Positions 1 through 12,514 of a stretch of 64,000 nt of DNA are shown in pieces. The DNA comes from Apostichopus japonicus (lineage: Eukaryota; Echinodermata; Holothuroidea; Aspidochirotida; Stichopodidae), in contig NC_092582.1 of the NCBI RefSeq assembly GCF_037975245.1, forward strand, positions 23,463,577 through 23,527,576. Direction: 5' to 3'. Position 1 is the stretch's first letter. The number at the start of each line of letters is the position of its first letter. Under the pieces are notes generated by a model. The model was not told the DNA's origin. It saw only the letters and a program-made list of their open reading frames with translations, and made no database searches. A program made the position numbers and the translations under genes.

Positions 1-835
1 TGCATTCGAATCGGCATGAGAGAACAAGAGATGCCAGCAGAAAATGTTGCAACTTTCTGGGGCGTTTGGACATTGGACCCCTTGAAGGGGGTGGTGGGGG
101 GTGGGGGAACTTATCACCTAAGGCAGTTGTTTGCATCTCCACCCAATAACATACTGTAGCACTTGCCCACCCACCGCAAATCAGAAATATACCGGCCTCA
201 ATACGTCACAATAATTCAGGGTAGCACACAGACCTGTAGCTGTTTGCACTACAAGATATCGATTAAGTGCTTCAAGTGTTTTATTGTTTGCTCACAGCTT
301 TTTCATCCAATTGTGATCAGTTTTCACTCACTTGCTTTGACTTGATTTGTACTATTACCATGACAGCAGAAAATTGTGACATGAAAAATCGTTTGGTTAG
401 TAAAGTACATTAGTTTCGATATTAAACGTCGATATTACTAAAGGGAAAGTATAAGACGATTAGTTTAGTAGTTCATTTACTGCCCATAAATGCCTGAAGA
501 TAACAACCACAAATTTAATTTACAATCCTTAATTAAGCCGTAGAGACTCAGTAGCAACAGGAGGTTTAATGTGTTATTAATTAAACAAGATGAAGACAGT
601 GTCAGTACATGTAGGAGAGGCAGTGCTTACAATAATATGTGATAGAGACTGAAACAAATTTGAATGCTAATTATACATGATGTATAAATTGGCTATATTC
701 AGCAATGCAACTATTGCTCCATTGAGGCTGTTGAGCTATAAAATCATAGTTAAATCTAAATGAGAAATTCAGCTGAACAGAAACAAAAAGAAGAGAAAAC
801 TGACTCATATAGTGTTTGGCATAAAATAATTTAGA

Positions 836-837
<2 letters not shown>

Positions 838-870
<33 letters not shown>

Positions 871-962
871 TATATACTGTACATATATGTTACATACATA
901 TGTTACATATATATACATACATATATATATACATACATATACATACATAAATATATATATGA
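838..962. repeat. TA/ATAC microsatellite
   Basis: Runs of TA mixed with ATACATAC. Confidence 0.9.
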
Positions 963-2054
963 AAATTTAGAGCTCTATAAAGATTGATGTATAAAAAGGG
1001 GAAAGTGTTAAGGTCCGAGTTAAAACACATGAGTGAATAATCTTCCATTGCTTTACAAAATGCACTAAAAACCTAGCGAATAAAGTCAATGTAAAATATG
1101 AGTATTTGCTAAGATATGGACGGTCTCAAAAAATGTTTTCCAGTAAAGAGGGCACGTTAAGCGTAAAAGGAACAATTGCCACAATCAGCATTCCACCAGA
1201 TAAAATAACTTTAGTCAAAATTAGTATTTTAAACTCTTCCATACTGTCACAGTGCAGCATCAGAATTACTTCAAAAACTATACCATTAATACTATGCATT
1301 TGCTTTTTTGGCCTTCATTTTTCCACTCTTCAAATTCTAGGATATAGTTTTTTGTTATCTACACTTCTATAGTTTGATTCATAGGCTGCACAACCGTACC
1401 TAGACCTGTGCAGGGTATGATACTGGTCTCTTATTTGTTTTATCAAGCTAATTGCCAAGAAGTCAGGAGCCTATAGTTTGAGCCTTTTTGAGTGTTCAAT
1501 TAAAATCCCAACATCCTCTAAGTTTATATCAGATCTCTAAATAAAGTTGGAAGCCTGTCAGATGATACTCTTATGAAGTTGTCACTATTTCCTGCTCCAG
1601 GAAATTAACTAGATTTAATCAAGTACGTACAGACTTCTGTCAAGAATTCCCTGCGACTTTGCACTTTAGTGTGGGAAGGGAACGGTGATTACAGACGTTA
1701 ACTATCAAATCTATCAACTAAGGTACTATTATATTGACTCTGAGAGTGAAAGTATGTTCATTTATCAAGTAAATCTTTATATATCTTATTAAATGGTTAA
1801 CAGAGGCCATAGGCCAGTAGCTGACAGCATATATCTTTTATGAACATTTCATGGACTTGCTTGCTTGCTTTTCAATCTCTATTATTCACTTAGAAATTCT
1901 TTGGCTTTGATGGTCTTGGTTTTTGACAGACTAATTTCTTTCATTTTCTTTTGTAAAGGCACAAAATCTATCTTTTCAACATGTTGTAAACCTTAAAAAA
2001 ACCAATACTATCTGTCCATGTAGTATTTCAATACCATTATTAACTTTTGAGAAA

Positions 2055-2170
2055 TGACCATGGTAGCCTCTGGAGAAAATCCTGCTAGGATCGACACGAC
2101 TCTAAACTTTGTACATATTATCCTACACAGGCTTTTTGTAGTAGATAAGCAGTTTGCTAACAGGTTTTTT
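2055..2170. mobile_element. Diverged copy of the 52-kb fold-back repeat family
   Basis: Shares ATCCTGCTAGGATCGA, then TCCTACACAGGCT, GATAAGC and GTTTGCTAACAG, in order and spacing, with 51985-52150. The second arm is missing. The open frame on the minus strand here is a by-product. Confidence 0.55.
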
Positions 2171-2545
2171 TCTCTAAAATGACCATTTAAGAAGTAGCAG
2201 TTAATCAAATAAAGTGACTGGACTACATAGCCTAGTACCCAGACCTTTAGGTGAGTTCCTCACGCTACGGTTACAGTACGTTACGGGCCAGACGCAACGC
2301 TCCGTTTTCAATGTAAATTTGGTTATTTTGGTAAATATTGTAATTTTTGGTAAAATTTGGTAAAATGTTTGGTAAAAAGAAGTCCCCCATCCCGTTTACA
2401 TTAGGCCCTGTGCTCAGTATCGGACCCCGCTACATTTATTTTAAGACATTGACCATTCTGCTTGTTGTCTAATGTAAACGAAGACTCAAACACAAAACGC
2501 ATGAGACTTGACATGGAGACTTGTGGACTCAAAATGATACGTTTT

Positions 2546-3080
2546 CAATGTAGTACAAAGTGTTACAATGTAGTACAAAGTGTTACAATGTAGTACAAAG
2601 TGTTACAATGTAGTACAAAGTGTTACAATGTAGCACAAAGTGTTACAATGTAGCACAAAGTGTTACAATGTAGCACAAAGTGTTACAATGTAGTACAAAG
2701 TATTACAATGTAGCACAAAGTGTTACAATGTAGCACAAAGTGTTACAATGTAGCACAAAGTGTTACAATATAGTACTAAGTGTTACAATGTAGCACAAAG
2801 TGTTACAATGTAGTACAAAGTGTTACAATGTAGTACAAAGTGTTACCATGTAGCACAAAGTGTTCCAATGTAGTACAAAGTGTTACAATGTAGTACAAAG
2901 TGTTACAATGTAGTACAAAGTGTTACCATGTAGCACAAAGTGTTACAATGTAGTACAAAGTGTTACAATGTAGTACAAAGTGTTACAATGTAGTACAAAG
3001 TGTTACAATGTAGTACAAAGTGTTACAATGTAGTAAAAAGTGTTACAATGTAGCACAAAGTACAATGTAGTACAAAGTGT
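2546..3080. repeat. 20-bp tandem repeat, about 27 copies
   Basis: Unit TGTAGTACAAAGTGTTACAA. Copies switch between TAGTAC and TAGCAC. Period 20 is not a multiple of 3 and the array is non-coding. Confidence 0.95.
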
Positions 3081-4671
3081 TTTCATGAACAAATGTTCTC
3101 TGTTGTTTATGTGAAGTTAAGAGCTAATGTTTTGATTAAGTTATTATAATTTATAAAAAAATTATAAAAAAATTAAAAATTATCAAAAGTTCGAGCTGCA
3201 CTGAGGACCTGACGTCATCATCAACTTAGAATTAAAGGAGCAGTCCTGGAGATTAAAAACCGGAGTAGATATAGAAACATTAAATACTAGCCCTCAATTT
3301 ATTTTTATCTTTGACTATAAACTATCAAGATTTAAAATTCTGCCTAATTGCATCCTTTAGGTAATAATTTCCAGGGTGACACTAGTGACTTGCGGAATTG
3401 ATATCTCTTCCATTTTTCATTTGTTATTGAATTTACACAATTTTTTTATGTAATTTGATGACTTTAAACTTTTAAAGTGAATGTTTTGGTTTAGTCTAAA
3501 CAGGTGTTTCCTGTAGCAATTTATTTGTTTGTTTTTTCATTAACAAAACTTCACATTCTGTATTAATATTCCAGGGGTGGGGGAGTTATGGAAATCTATG
3601 TTTTCATTATCTGTATTAAACATACTGTACTTTTGGGAATATCAGGAAATGATATGAAAGGTCATATTCTCCACAGAAAGTACTCTAGATAGTTTCATTG
3701 GACTGCTGCACAGTTCTTGGTAACATTGATTACTTTCAAGGCCTGGTATTTCTATTAAAGATCACTCCATTTTCTGCTGGAAGCTTGCTATCCTTGAGAA
3801 ATAACCACATTTTACACTCAGGAGGTGGGAGCCCCCAGTCAAATGTCTTACCCCCCCCCAAATGACATTGGTTTTGTTCCCCACACTTTTGAGAAGACAG
3901 CCTAAATAGAGTCACCCTATTCATGAGGAATGTAAACTACCAAATCGCAGGATACAGTACGTATACAGGGGCAGAAATCGAACGAAAATATTTTGGCCTT
4001 TATTCACTCAAAGTGGCTGGTAATTTCTCTAAAAAATCTGATTGGGTTATGTTGCAGAAAAACTGGCAACCCTGCTGTAGGCTGTAAAGTTCAAACTGGT
4101 AACACACTGTGACACCATTGTATTGTTTGTTTCTTATAACTGGCCATACTGCCACAGAGTCACGGATTTGACTAGGACACCATAGAATTAGCTTCTATTT
4201 GAGTGAGTTATTGAGTTATTTCCACCCAACGAATCAATAATTGGCTAATCATATGCAGTGTTTTTTAACATTTTAATAACATACAGTAGCTAACATCTAG
4301 GCCGATTGGATAAAATTGGAAAGCTCTGAAGCTCCACCCTAGACCCCACCAGGGCCCTTTGGCAGGTTCCTGTACCACACAGATAGCACAAAGCGCTCTT
4401 GACAGGTCAATAAACTGAATCCTCCACACCTCCTTAAGAAGAAATCCTGGCTACGCGCTTGACTTTCCCTACAATATATCAAGCTAATATTTTTAGTTGG
4501 ACTATCCCTTCAACAATTTAGCGGATGGAACTCAGGAATAACTATTAAATTTGGATCAAGAAATATATTCACAACTGTTCCATTACCATGGTTTCAAGTG
4601 TTTGGGAATGGGACATATTGCAAAAATACCTCAAACGACCAAACTAGTCATGCACAAAACTTGCCCCCCCC

Positions 4672-4746
4672 ACTCTAACTCTTTGAGCCCCTTCAGCCCC
4701 CCCCCCACCCGCCACCCTGATGAAAAAGTCTGGTTATGCCACTGGC
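4672..4746 (-). mobile_element. G-run-containing dispersed repeat, copy A
   Basis: Minus strand: CCAGTGGCATAACCAGACTT followed by a G-rich block. The same layout (CAGTGGCGTAGGAAGG, ACTTTT, G-run) occurs at 31467-31502. Confidence 0.4.
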
Positions 4747-5052
4747 TGTTATCCAGATCCACCCATCAAGTACTTAATGAAGAATAATTGTGATCATTTA
4801 TATATGTAGTGAATAATTTCAACTAAATGTCATTTACATTCTTCACTACACCTGACTAGTGACAGAACTCAAGGTTTACCCTAGTTCTTCCTGCTAATAG
4901 ATTTTGAATCTGCACACGGAAAGAGTCTCTCTTAAGTTAATAAATATCGGTTAGCTTTTTCCTTGTTGATAAGTTACCACAAATACAATTCCTTGACAGA
5001 CTTCCCTGTTTTTACATGATAATGGATCAGACCAAAAATCAAATATAGGAAG

Positions 5053-5165
5053 CTGTGCAACAGGATCACTGTACTGTGCAACAGGATCACTGTACTGTGC
5101 AACGGGATCACTGTACTGTGCAACGGGATCACTGTACTGTGCAACGGGATCACTGTACTGTACAA
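5053..5165. repeat. 21-bp tandem repeat, 5.4 copies
   Basis: Unit CTGTGCAACRGGATCACTGTA; the first two copies have ACAGG, the rest ACGGG. The period keeps minus-strand frames open, giving repeated DPVAQYS, but there is no other coding support. Confidence 0.92.
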
Positions 5166-5329
5166 TGTGCATATTATATATGGATGAAACGTAACCGAGT
5201 TCTTAAGATAATTTCACATTAATATTGCATAATTCTAAGAATCTAGGATAGTCTGGAATTTTGGAGAATAGGATTGTAAGTTGAACTGAATTATATTGTT
5301 TTAAAATCAGCTGTTGCATGTAAATGTAT

Positions 5330-5860
5330 TTTATCATCTGCAATGTATATATATTATATGCATATTGTACATATGTCTGTACGTAATTTACAGGTAATAA
5401 ATGTACATACTGTATATCTGCATACATGTATGTATTAAATATGTGTATGCAATGTATCATGTGCATACATGTACATGTATTAAATATGTGTACTATGCAA
5501 TGTTTAATGTGCATACATGTATCATATAAACATGTATGTAATACCTGTGCATGTACGTCACATTGATTTTATATGTGTAATGATGTAAACATGAATGTAA
5601 GATGTATGTAATGATCACATAATGATGTACACATGTTTACCATCTGCAAGTACATATTTTATGCATACATACAGTTTGTCTGTCTGTATGTAGTGTACGT
5701 GTAATAACTATATATATCTGCATGTATGTATTATGTATGTGTATGTCATGTTTACATACACATAATGTGCAAACATGTAACGTGCATGTATTTCATGTAC
5801 ATACATATATGCATATGTGCATGCATATGCAATGTGTATGAAATGTATGAACTTTACAAA
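5330..5860. repeat. Degenerate TGTATGCA-rich tract
   Basis: Irregular repeats of CATGTATGTA / ATGTGCATAC words. Minus-strand frames here are by-products. Confidence 0.6.
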
Positions 5861-6840
5861 TTTCAATTCATACTTTACTGCCTTTAGAAAAACAAGCTTC
5901 ATTGAGAGGATGGATATTGAAATGTGACTTGTTAAAGTGACCATACTGTATAGCCTCTATCCAGATGTACACACATTGTCCTTTTGAGAACATATTGATA
6001 GCCATCATGAAACAAATTACTTCCCACAATCCTGATTTGACAGCATATGGAGATCTACTCATAATAAAGTTTCTCTAGCCCACTCTAATTATAGCATATG
6101 GACTGTGGTTGATGCCATTAGTGCAATGTTAAGAAAATAAGTACTTCCCTCATTAAAAGATATATAAATATAGATATTATAGAATTCATAGTTCCCTCCC
6201 ACGTGTTGTTATTCACAACAACCGTCTGAGTTAATTGCGTTTACACCTTTCTTAAAGTTTGTGGCATATAGTTCCTTCAAAAACAACAATTCGATTCAGC
6301 CATGCAGGATGTTCCGCAAACTATTACTTCTAAAGGGAATCGATGCCAAGAATGAATTTCTATACTAAGATGACCTCCATGCCTCAATACCCTCGTACTG
6401 CAGCACTTTACAAAGGGACACTATTGCCAAAATCACACGGTTTTCCCCCTAAATAATTGACAGGACTCCCCCGCCCGTTAAGGCAAGTCGTAATGAGTAT
6501 TGATGGGAACATAAGCCAAACAAATGCCCTTTAATATCGCTTGTCAAGACTTCATGTGTGAGAGTGAAATTGAAAAGGTCTCGTAGTATTCTATACATTG
6601 TCTATAGGTATACATGTGCACAACATTCAGGTTGCCAGTGAGTGGGGAAGGTCACTAGAAACTAATATCTTGTAATCCTTAACTAAATAACAAAAAGAGT
6701 GTTTGCAACAATATCTTAGAATTAAAATGTAATGAAATAAAAACTTGCAAACATTTTGGAAAGGGAGAACCTGCAGATTTCTTCCCTTTTCTTTTTTTGG
6801 AGGGGGGGATGGTGGGGGAAGGGAGAATATCTGAACATAC

Positions 6841-6950
6841 CCCTCATCCACATCAGCTGGTAGGGTTCTTCTGGTAATGGCTGGAGGAGATTTAGACGGG
6901 TGAGTGTAAGGCCGTCCTCCTGTGGGTGTTTGCTTGCTTCTTTTGTTCTT
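6841..6950 (-). CDS. Unknown minus-strand gene, exon 5 (last one found)
   Basis: A 110-bp exon: 36 codons plus two bases. The acceptor has a long pyrimidine tract (tgtttctttttctaattcacag|AAG); the donor is GAGGG|gtatgt. The peptide starts KNKRSKQTPTGGRPYTHPSK and ends TRRTLPADVDE. It is basic and proline-rich, like exons 2-4. The next exon must begin in phase 2 and lie left of 6841; I found no convincing one, so the gene probably continues past the window or through an exon I missed. Together the five exons encode 264 codons, low in complexity, Ser/Lys/Pro-rich, with no membrane segment. Confidence 0.66.
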
Positions 6951-8412
6951 CTGTGAATTAGAAAAAGAAACAATTGAACAACAAAAGAGAATAGATTGTG
7001 TATTTGTGAAGAAAGAACAATGGTCATAACATGTAAAACTTACTAATATCATTTTTAATATAAAATAAAACTTCAAAAGTAGACACTTTGCGCTGGCTGA
7101 GTTCTTATTATAAGCTGTCTCCAACAGGGTACAAAAGGCATGTGTGAATTGATGGCCGGGGCTTTGGAACTGGTTATAATAGTCAGCTACATAGACATAA
7201 TGGATCATTTTGATGTGAAGGGAAATATCGAGTAGAGATGTTTTTGCTGAAAAATGGGGGGGGGGGGGAATGAGTAAAGAGGACAGGAGATAAAATCATA
7301 ATTTTTCATGCTTGATGAATGGAAATTGTCCCTAGATAGTATCTGGTCACAAATTCTCTCAAGTTTAAATACCAAACTAACTGGTCATTGCTCAAATCAT
7401 GAGAATTGAGTAAATTGTACAAAAACATTCTTCATTTGTCTCATATTATAATTTGAAATGAAGCTTGACTGATTTATCTTTTAACAACCAGCATTGCCAC
7501 AGGAAGTTAACACTGAATTGTAACAAAAATTAGCCAACTCAATAAAACTGTTCAGAGATGTTTCATTTTGTGTAAAATGCATAGATCTTCATCATATAAC
7601 ACTGTTAGCATGTAAGTATTAATTGAACAGGATCATTTCAATTTTATACAACCTGTCAATACATTTTGCAAAGTAATATATTATAGCAAGTGTACGATAG
7701 TCATGCCAACTACTGGCAACAGCATATATGTGTAACTTTATATGTCGCCATAAAACCATCCATGAATTCTAATTCAAACGCATCATAACACACAAGTTTA
7801 TGCAACTTTCAAACATTGAGATCATAACCTCTCTAACATTTATATCAGCAATGAAATGAGTCATCAAGGGCTTAATACCGATAATCCTTTAGTGTTTTTA
7901 TCCAACGTTATTATGAAGGTTCATGAGATATATACTTCTAAATGGCTTCCAACATCCTTCCTTTATTTAAGATCTAGTTTAAATTACTGGAATAAGGGTT
8001 GTATTCTTGGGATGGTTACTCTCGCACCTGGATCATCAGGAAGGACACCTGACCGTCAGGAAGGACACGGATAATGGGCGCTGCCAAGAATTCCATGAAA
8101 AATACGGTGGTTATTTTGAAAGGCACATTATAGACTGCTAGGTAATTAACCTGGCTGTTGCATCCATGCATAATGTCACAGATCGGATGACAACAGGAGG
8201 CAACTTTACATCACGATTAGCGCACACTTCAAATTTGACGGTTTTTTTTTCGCTTTCGGTTGTGTGCATCGGGTGTGATGAGATCTTTTTTCAAACCAAA
8301 GTCAACGTTTCAGGATGCTTTTTCAATAAAGCTCATTCTACATCACATACAGTTCAGTACATGCTGTGATGACTGAATGGCAACGTGTTGTAGAATTGTC
8401 ATCATTAAGATA

Positions 8413-8507
8413 ACAGTAGGCACTGCCTACTCAAGAAACTCAAGAAACAGTAGGCACTGCCTACTCAAGAAACTCAAGAAACAGTAGGCACTGCCTACTC
8501 AAGAAAC
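8413..8507. repeat. 34-bp tandem repeat, 2.8 copies, each with a palindrome
   Basis: Units begin at 8413, 8447 and 8481. Each holds AGTAGGCACTGCCTACT, an 8-bp-arm palindrome. Confidence 0.92.
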
Positions 8508-10835
8508 AATCTGTAGGCTTCAGAGGGAATAAGGGCTGGCAGTTTTCTGTAATGTTCAGTTTCAAAGCAAGAGGGAAGGGCGGGTTGAGGGGAAGGGGTG
8601 GGGGTGGTGGGCAGGAGGGAGATGCTAGACAGGACAAAAGCAATGAATTAGTGGATGAAAGATTGCTAGAGATTACATCTTCCAGACTGAAACAAAGGAC
8701 AATGACACCCCTTCCTCCCTCCCTCTACCCAAAAATTTAAATTCATTAAAAAAAAGTGTCCAAACATTTAAAGATGATGTCTTCTAAGAACCATCAAGAA
8801 AGCATGTAGGACCTTGGTATGTGTGGAGGGGGGGGGGAACCACACAAAAGCATGTAGGACCATGGGGTGCGGGGGGGGGAGTTCATTGATAACATTTCTG
8901 ATGAGAGGTGTCAAAATTCTCAGGGCTATGGTTTCTACCTTTCTGCTTTTAGTCTTCTCTTTTGCAGGGAAAAAAATTGTAAAACAGTATTGTATTATGT
9001 TGACATGTAAATTTAATTTTAAGTAACAACAAAGTTTATTTCATGTGTTTGTAATCATAATCATATTGTTAATTGTTTCTTGAAATGGGTGCTGTCACAA
9101 GTGGTTTATACTGTTTACACATCTCTGTAAACAATGTCCTAAGATGAAGATAAGCTTTAATGTTTTTTTGAAAGGAGTGTTTGCATTCAAAGAAGAGCTC
9201 ACAATATATTCCTGTATGATAGAGTCAACTTTGTGTGTAATTACTGTGGATACACACATGTATATATTGCGCAATTCTTGAAAAGTTCTCAAAAACACCT
9301 GAACTTTGCTTTAAAGTTGAAATCTTCAATTTCCCACACAATATAAAAGTTCTTGCCAAGCAGGAAACTAATTTTGGCCTAAGGTTACCCAGTATTTCCT
9401 TTTTCCTCCTTTTATTTTGCACATAGTGTGTGATGCAGATACCATGTTAAAATCCTAATCAAGTTCACTTTTGTCTGGGACACATGTTTATGTGATCAAA
9501 TATGTAAATTGTCACACATACAGATTTGTGGGAAATTGTTCAAAATATTGAAAATATGTTCTTCTGATTGTCTTTTAATGGGATTTCCACTCAGATAGTA
9601 CGGTCATGATGATTCATTTCCGCAATTGTTAGTTGCAATCTCGATGTTATGATTGGACGAGAGATTGTAACTCGTCATTTATATTCCAGATGTTGACATC
9701 TTACAAATTTTGTTATTGTTTTTGTCCTTGTCGTTGTTGCTGCCAGAAATACAGATTTGATTCTGTCATTTTGAGAACTAATCTGAAACATTTCACAGTA
9801 TTGTATGATAATGTGGGTTTCAGAGTACTATTCACGACCGGCTGTGGAAGTTCGGGGAGTGGTGCCACTCACTGTTCGAGGAGGGCAAACAAGTGTCAAA
9901 GTTAAAAAATACAGGACAGTAATTGCTGCAATCCACCTCAGCTTCACAGATTGGTCCATCACGGGAAACAACAGATATTATCGCCCAGCTCATCATGGCA
10001 AACAGACATCTGCTCGTTTGTGGGGACTTGCAATAGTACTAACGAGACCGCCGCCATACAAGCCAATGGCTTCAGCCTTGCTTGCGGCTCTAACCAAGAA
10101 GACTCTGTTCCTGAGAGAACCACATAAGGTTTGAAAACCACAAGGTGAGGATAGGCCCGACGGACTTTCATCACCAAGAACCAGGTTCTATCAGGAGCGA
10201 AGTAAAAATCCCAAAACTTTCTGGTTTGGTTTGGATTTGCAACCAGACTCTAAGAGACTCTAAAATGTCCCTCAGAGAGACCCCAGCAATTAAATTAACC
10301 CCCAATATGGTAACATCATGCTGAAGGGGTGTGGGTTTGTACAGGTTTAACTGCAGAGTCACATCATGTTTGATATGTCAGGTGTTACATTAGATGTCAT
10401 TATACTTGTCAGTGAACTCAGCAATAAGTCTGTCCGTCTGTTTGTGAGGTACATACATACATTGCACATCAACAATCACCAGCTGCAGTACAAATAAAAT
10501 GTCAAGCACATTGTACTTAAATACCCCCATACAAGTACATTCATTTCACAACCCACCATTGTTTTATCCCAGAGTTGTAAAGTGGTTGTTAAGGGGTTTT
10601 TGTCGCTGAGGTCACAGCATGTGTATATATAACTAGACATACTGTCGTAAATGTTAAATATAAAATGTCAGTCAACTTTTCATTTAAAACTTTCCAATTT
10701 TGAATTGTGTGGCAAGGACACCTATCGTCACTGATCGCTCCACAATCTGTTAGACACTGTATGATACATAACACTTTTCATGGTATAATTAGTGAATATA
10801 TATCTCTTAATTTGTAGAAAATTGTAAGATCTTAC

Positions 10836-10926
10836 TATTTTCTTTGTCGATTGTTTCTGCTCTGATATTCCGGAGGGAAGTAGGGTTTCCGTCATATCTT
10901 TGGGCGAGACTATCCTTGGCTCTGTG
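10836..10926 (-). CDS. Unknown minus-strand gene, exon 4
   Basis: A 91-bp exon with a good acceptor (ttcttatccccacag|C) and a good donor (AAAATA|gtaaga). Entered in the phase left by exon 3, it reads one base plus exactly 30 codons (starting TEPRIVSPKDMTETL, ending KQSTKKI) and leaves in phase 0, matching exon 5. A second frame (starting HRAKDSLAQRYDG) is also open across these 91 bases, so the frame rests on phase continuity with the neighbours. The composition is polar, with Ser/Thr and Lys and no recognised domain. Confidence 0.62.
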
Positions 10927-12244
10927 CTGTGGGGATAAGAAATAGAAGTATGAAATATTAAAAATCAGTAACTAGTGATTGACTTTCTTTATTACTTGAG
11001 ACAACACTGACTAAGATATTTGTATTGGTTGGGGGGGGGGAGGGTAGGTGCTGCACAAGCTGACATATCAAGCTGCAGTATCCTATTTCAATTCTAACAC
11101 TTTGTAGTTTGACATTCAAAGGTCGGTTTGATTCAAAGTAGAAAATTTGACACTGAGTGAGCTTGGTCTTAAGGTAAATTATTTACAGCAGGCTAAGCAG
11201 CTATGAGGTAAAATAAATAATCAATAAACCTTCTCAATGAAGAGAAATTGCTACAACAAACCTCCATAACAGTATTTTCTTTGCCTGGTAAGGGACATTG
11301 CAAACTCAGGTTTAGATTTGACCGGTGCAAGGACAGTGATCTTTGGAAGAAAATTGCTACAACAAACAACCAGTTACAACTATTCATGGCGGTTAAAAGA
11401 TTCTTTGTGTATGGAATGTATGAGCTATGTATAACTCGAGCGGCTAGGAAACAGGATCTTACTCGGCCTCAAGAAACCCAAAATGATTACATAATGAAAA
11501 ATTAGCAATATGGATCACTCTATTTCTAAACTTCCAATATAATTGTAAGATCTAAGGAGACAAGACAACATTGGTATCTTTCCATTGTACTTCACAGAGA
11601 CCTTTCTTGTGAGAATAATGAAGAAATGTCCATATTTGTCAAAAATATTTGCTGAACCGACAGAGATGAACAGCACTGCAAAACAAACTAAAATCAAATC
11701 AAAATTGATAATATGGGGATAAGTTATTCCCTCCTATTTGAAAACAATTCTTATATGATTATAGAGGGTGCATAGTTGCAAAATGGTGTACTATTTTGTA
11801 ATTTTTTGAAGTAATCATTTTTCAATTTATTTTTTCTTGTCCAATGTTTTGGTGACCCTCCAAGATATATTTTTAACCATACTTCACGGAACCAATTATC
11901 ACTAAATTTTTAACAGCAAGGTGTGAAATTGATATAAACTATGAAAACTGTTATCCAGCATTATACATCAGAAATATGGGGGCATTTTATGAAATAATAT
12001 TAATAACACATGAGGCATTATTTGTTTTAATGGGGCCTAGGACAGCACAGTTTAATTATTTAAAAATCATGAATTATGGCAAATTTTACATTACATGTTC
12101 ATAACTTGTGCATTGATTGCCTTCTCAATCACAATGACCAAAAAGAAAGGTTACAAAAGCTTGGAATATTTTGTTGTAGATGAGGATTATGTTATGGGCA
12201 AATATGTGACTAATTCTACAAAATGACCATTAATTATGACCTAC

Positions 12245-12514
12245 TTTTGTTTGTCCTTAGCCATGAGATCCTTTCTCTTCTGGATGGCTCTGTTCGATGG
12301 CTGCCAGACGTAAACCTGGGATCCCATAAAGACATCGTTAGATGGGTGGACGGGACCGCATAACTGGTTTAGATGGACATTAGATAGTTTAGGAGGATGG
12401 GATCCTTTGATCGGCTCAAGTAAAGCGGACCTAGATCGGTTCCGACCCTTCCTCGAAGTCTTGCCTTGCGACGACCTTGATTCTGTGCTCTGGTATGAGG
12501 TTTGAAGGTACCCA
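12245..12514 (-). CDS. Unknown minus-strand gene, exon 3 (donor overlaps a stop)
   Basis: Third and longest exon seen: 270 bp, one base, 89 codons, two bases. The acceptor is the pyrimidine-rich ttgttttaccctag|T. The donor is CAAAA|gtaggt. The peptide has a basic Ser/Arg region (TSRKGRNRSRSALLEP), then a hydrophobic, Pro-containing stretch (LNQLCGPVHPSNDVFMGSQV, then YVWQPSN) and a basic end (RAIQKRKDLMAKDKQ). If the donor is not used, the frame ends one codon later at a TAG lying inside the donor (aaaagtaggt), so this could also be a terminal exon. Splicing to the 10926 exon gives AA|C (Asn) and keeps an open frame, which favours splicing. Family unknown. Confidence 0.75.

Larger units (their letters stand above)
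1..6840. other. No gene identified; repeats and AT-rich DNA
   Basis: Holds the arrays at 838, 2546, 5053 and 5330 and the repeats at 2055 and 4672. It may include an intron and the 3' end of the unknown minus-strand gene, but no exon could be supported. Confidence 0.5.

Noticed and set aside
3233..4515. A larger element with AAGGA..AGTCC / GGACTATCCCTTC ends
   Set aside because: End similarity is weak and no target duplication could be seen.
5868..6062. Minus-strand frame as a further exon of the unknown gene
   Set aside because: No acceptor in phase 2 and no convincing donor.
9805..10177. Overlapping open frames on both strands, with a third frame reading HDRLWKFGEWCHSLFEEG
   Set aside because: No recognisable family, no splice context fitting neighbours; both strands open by chance.
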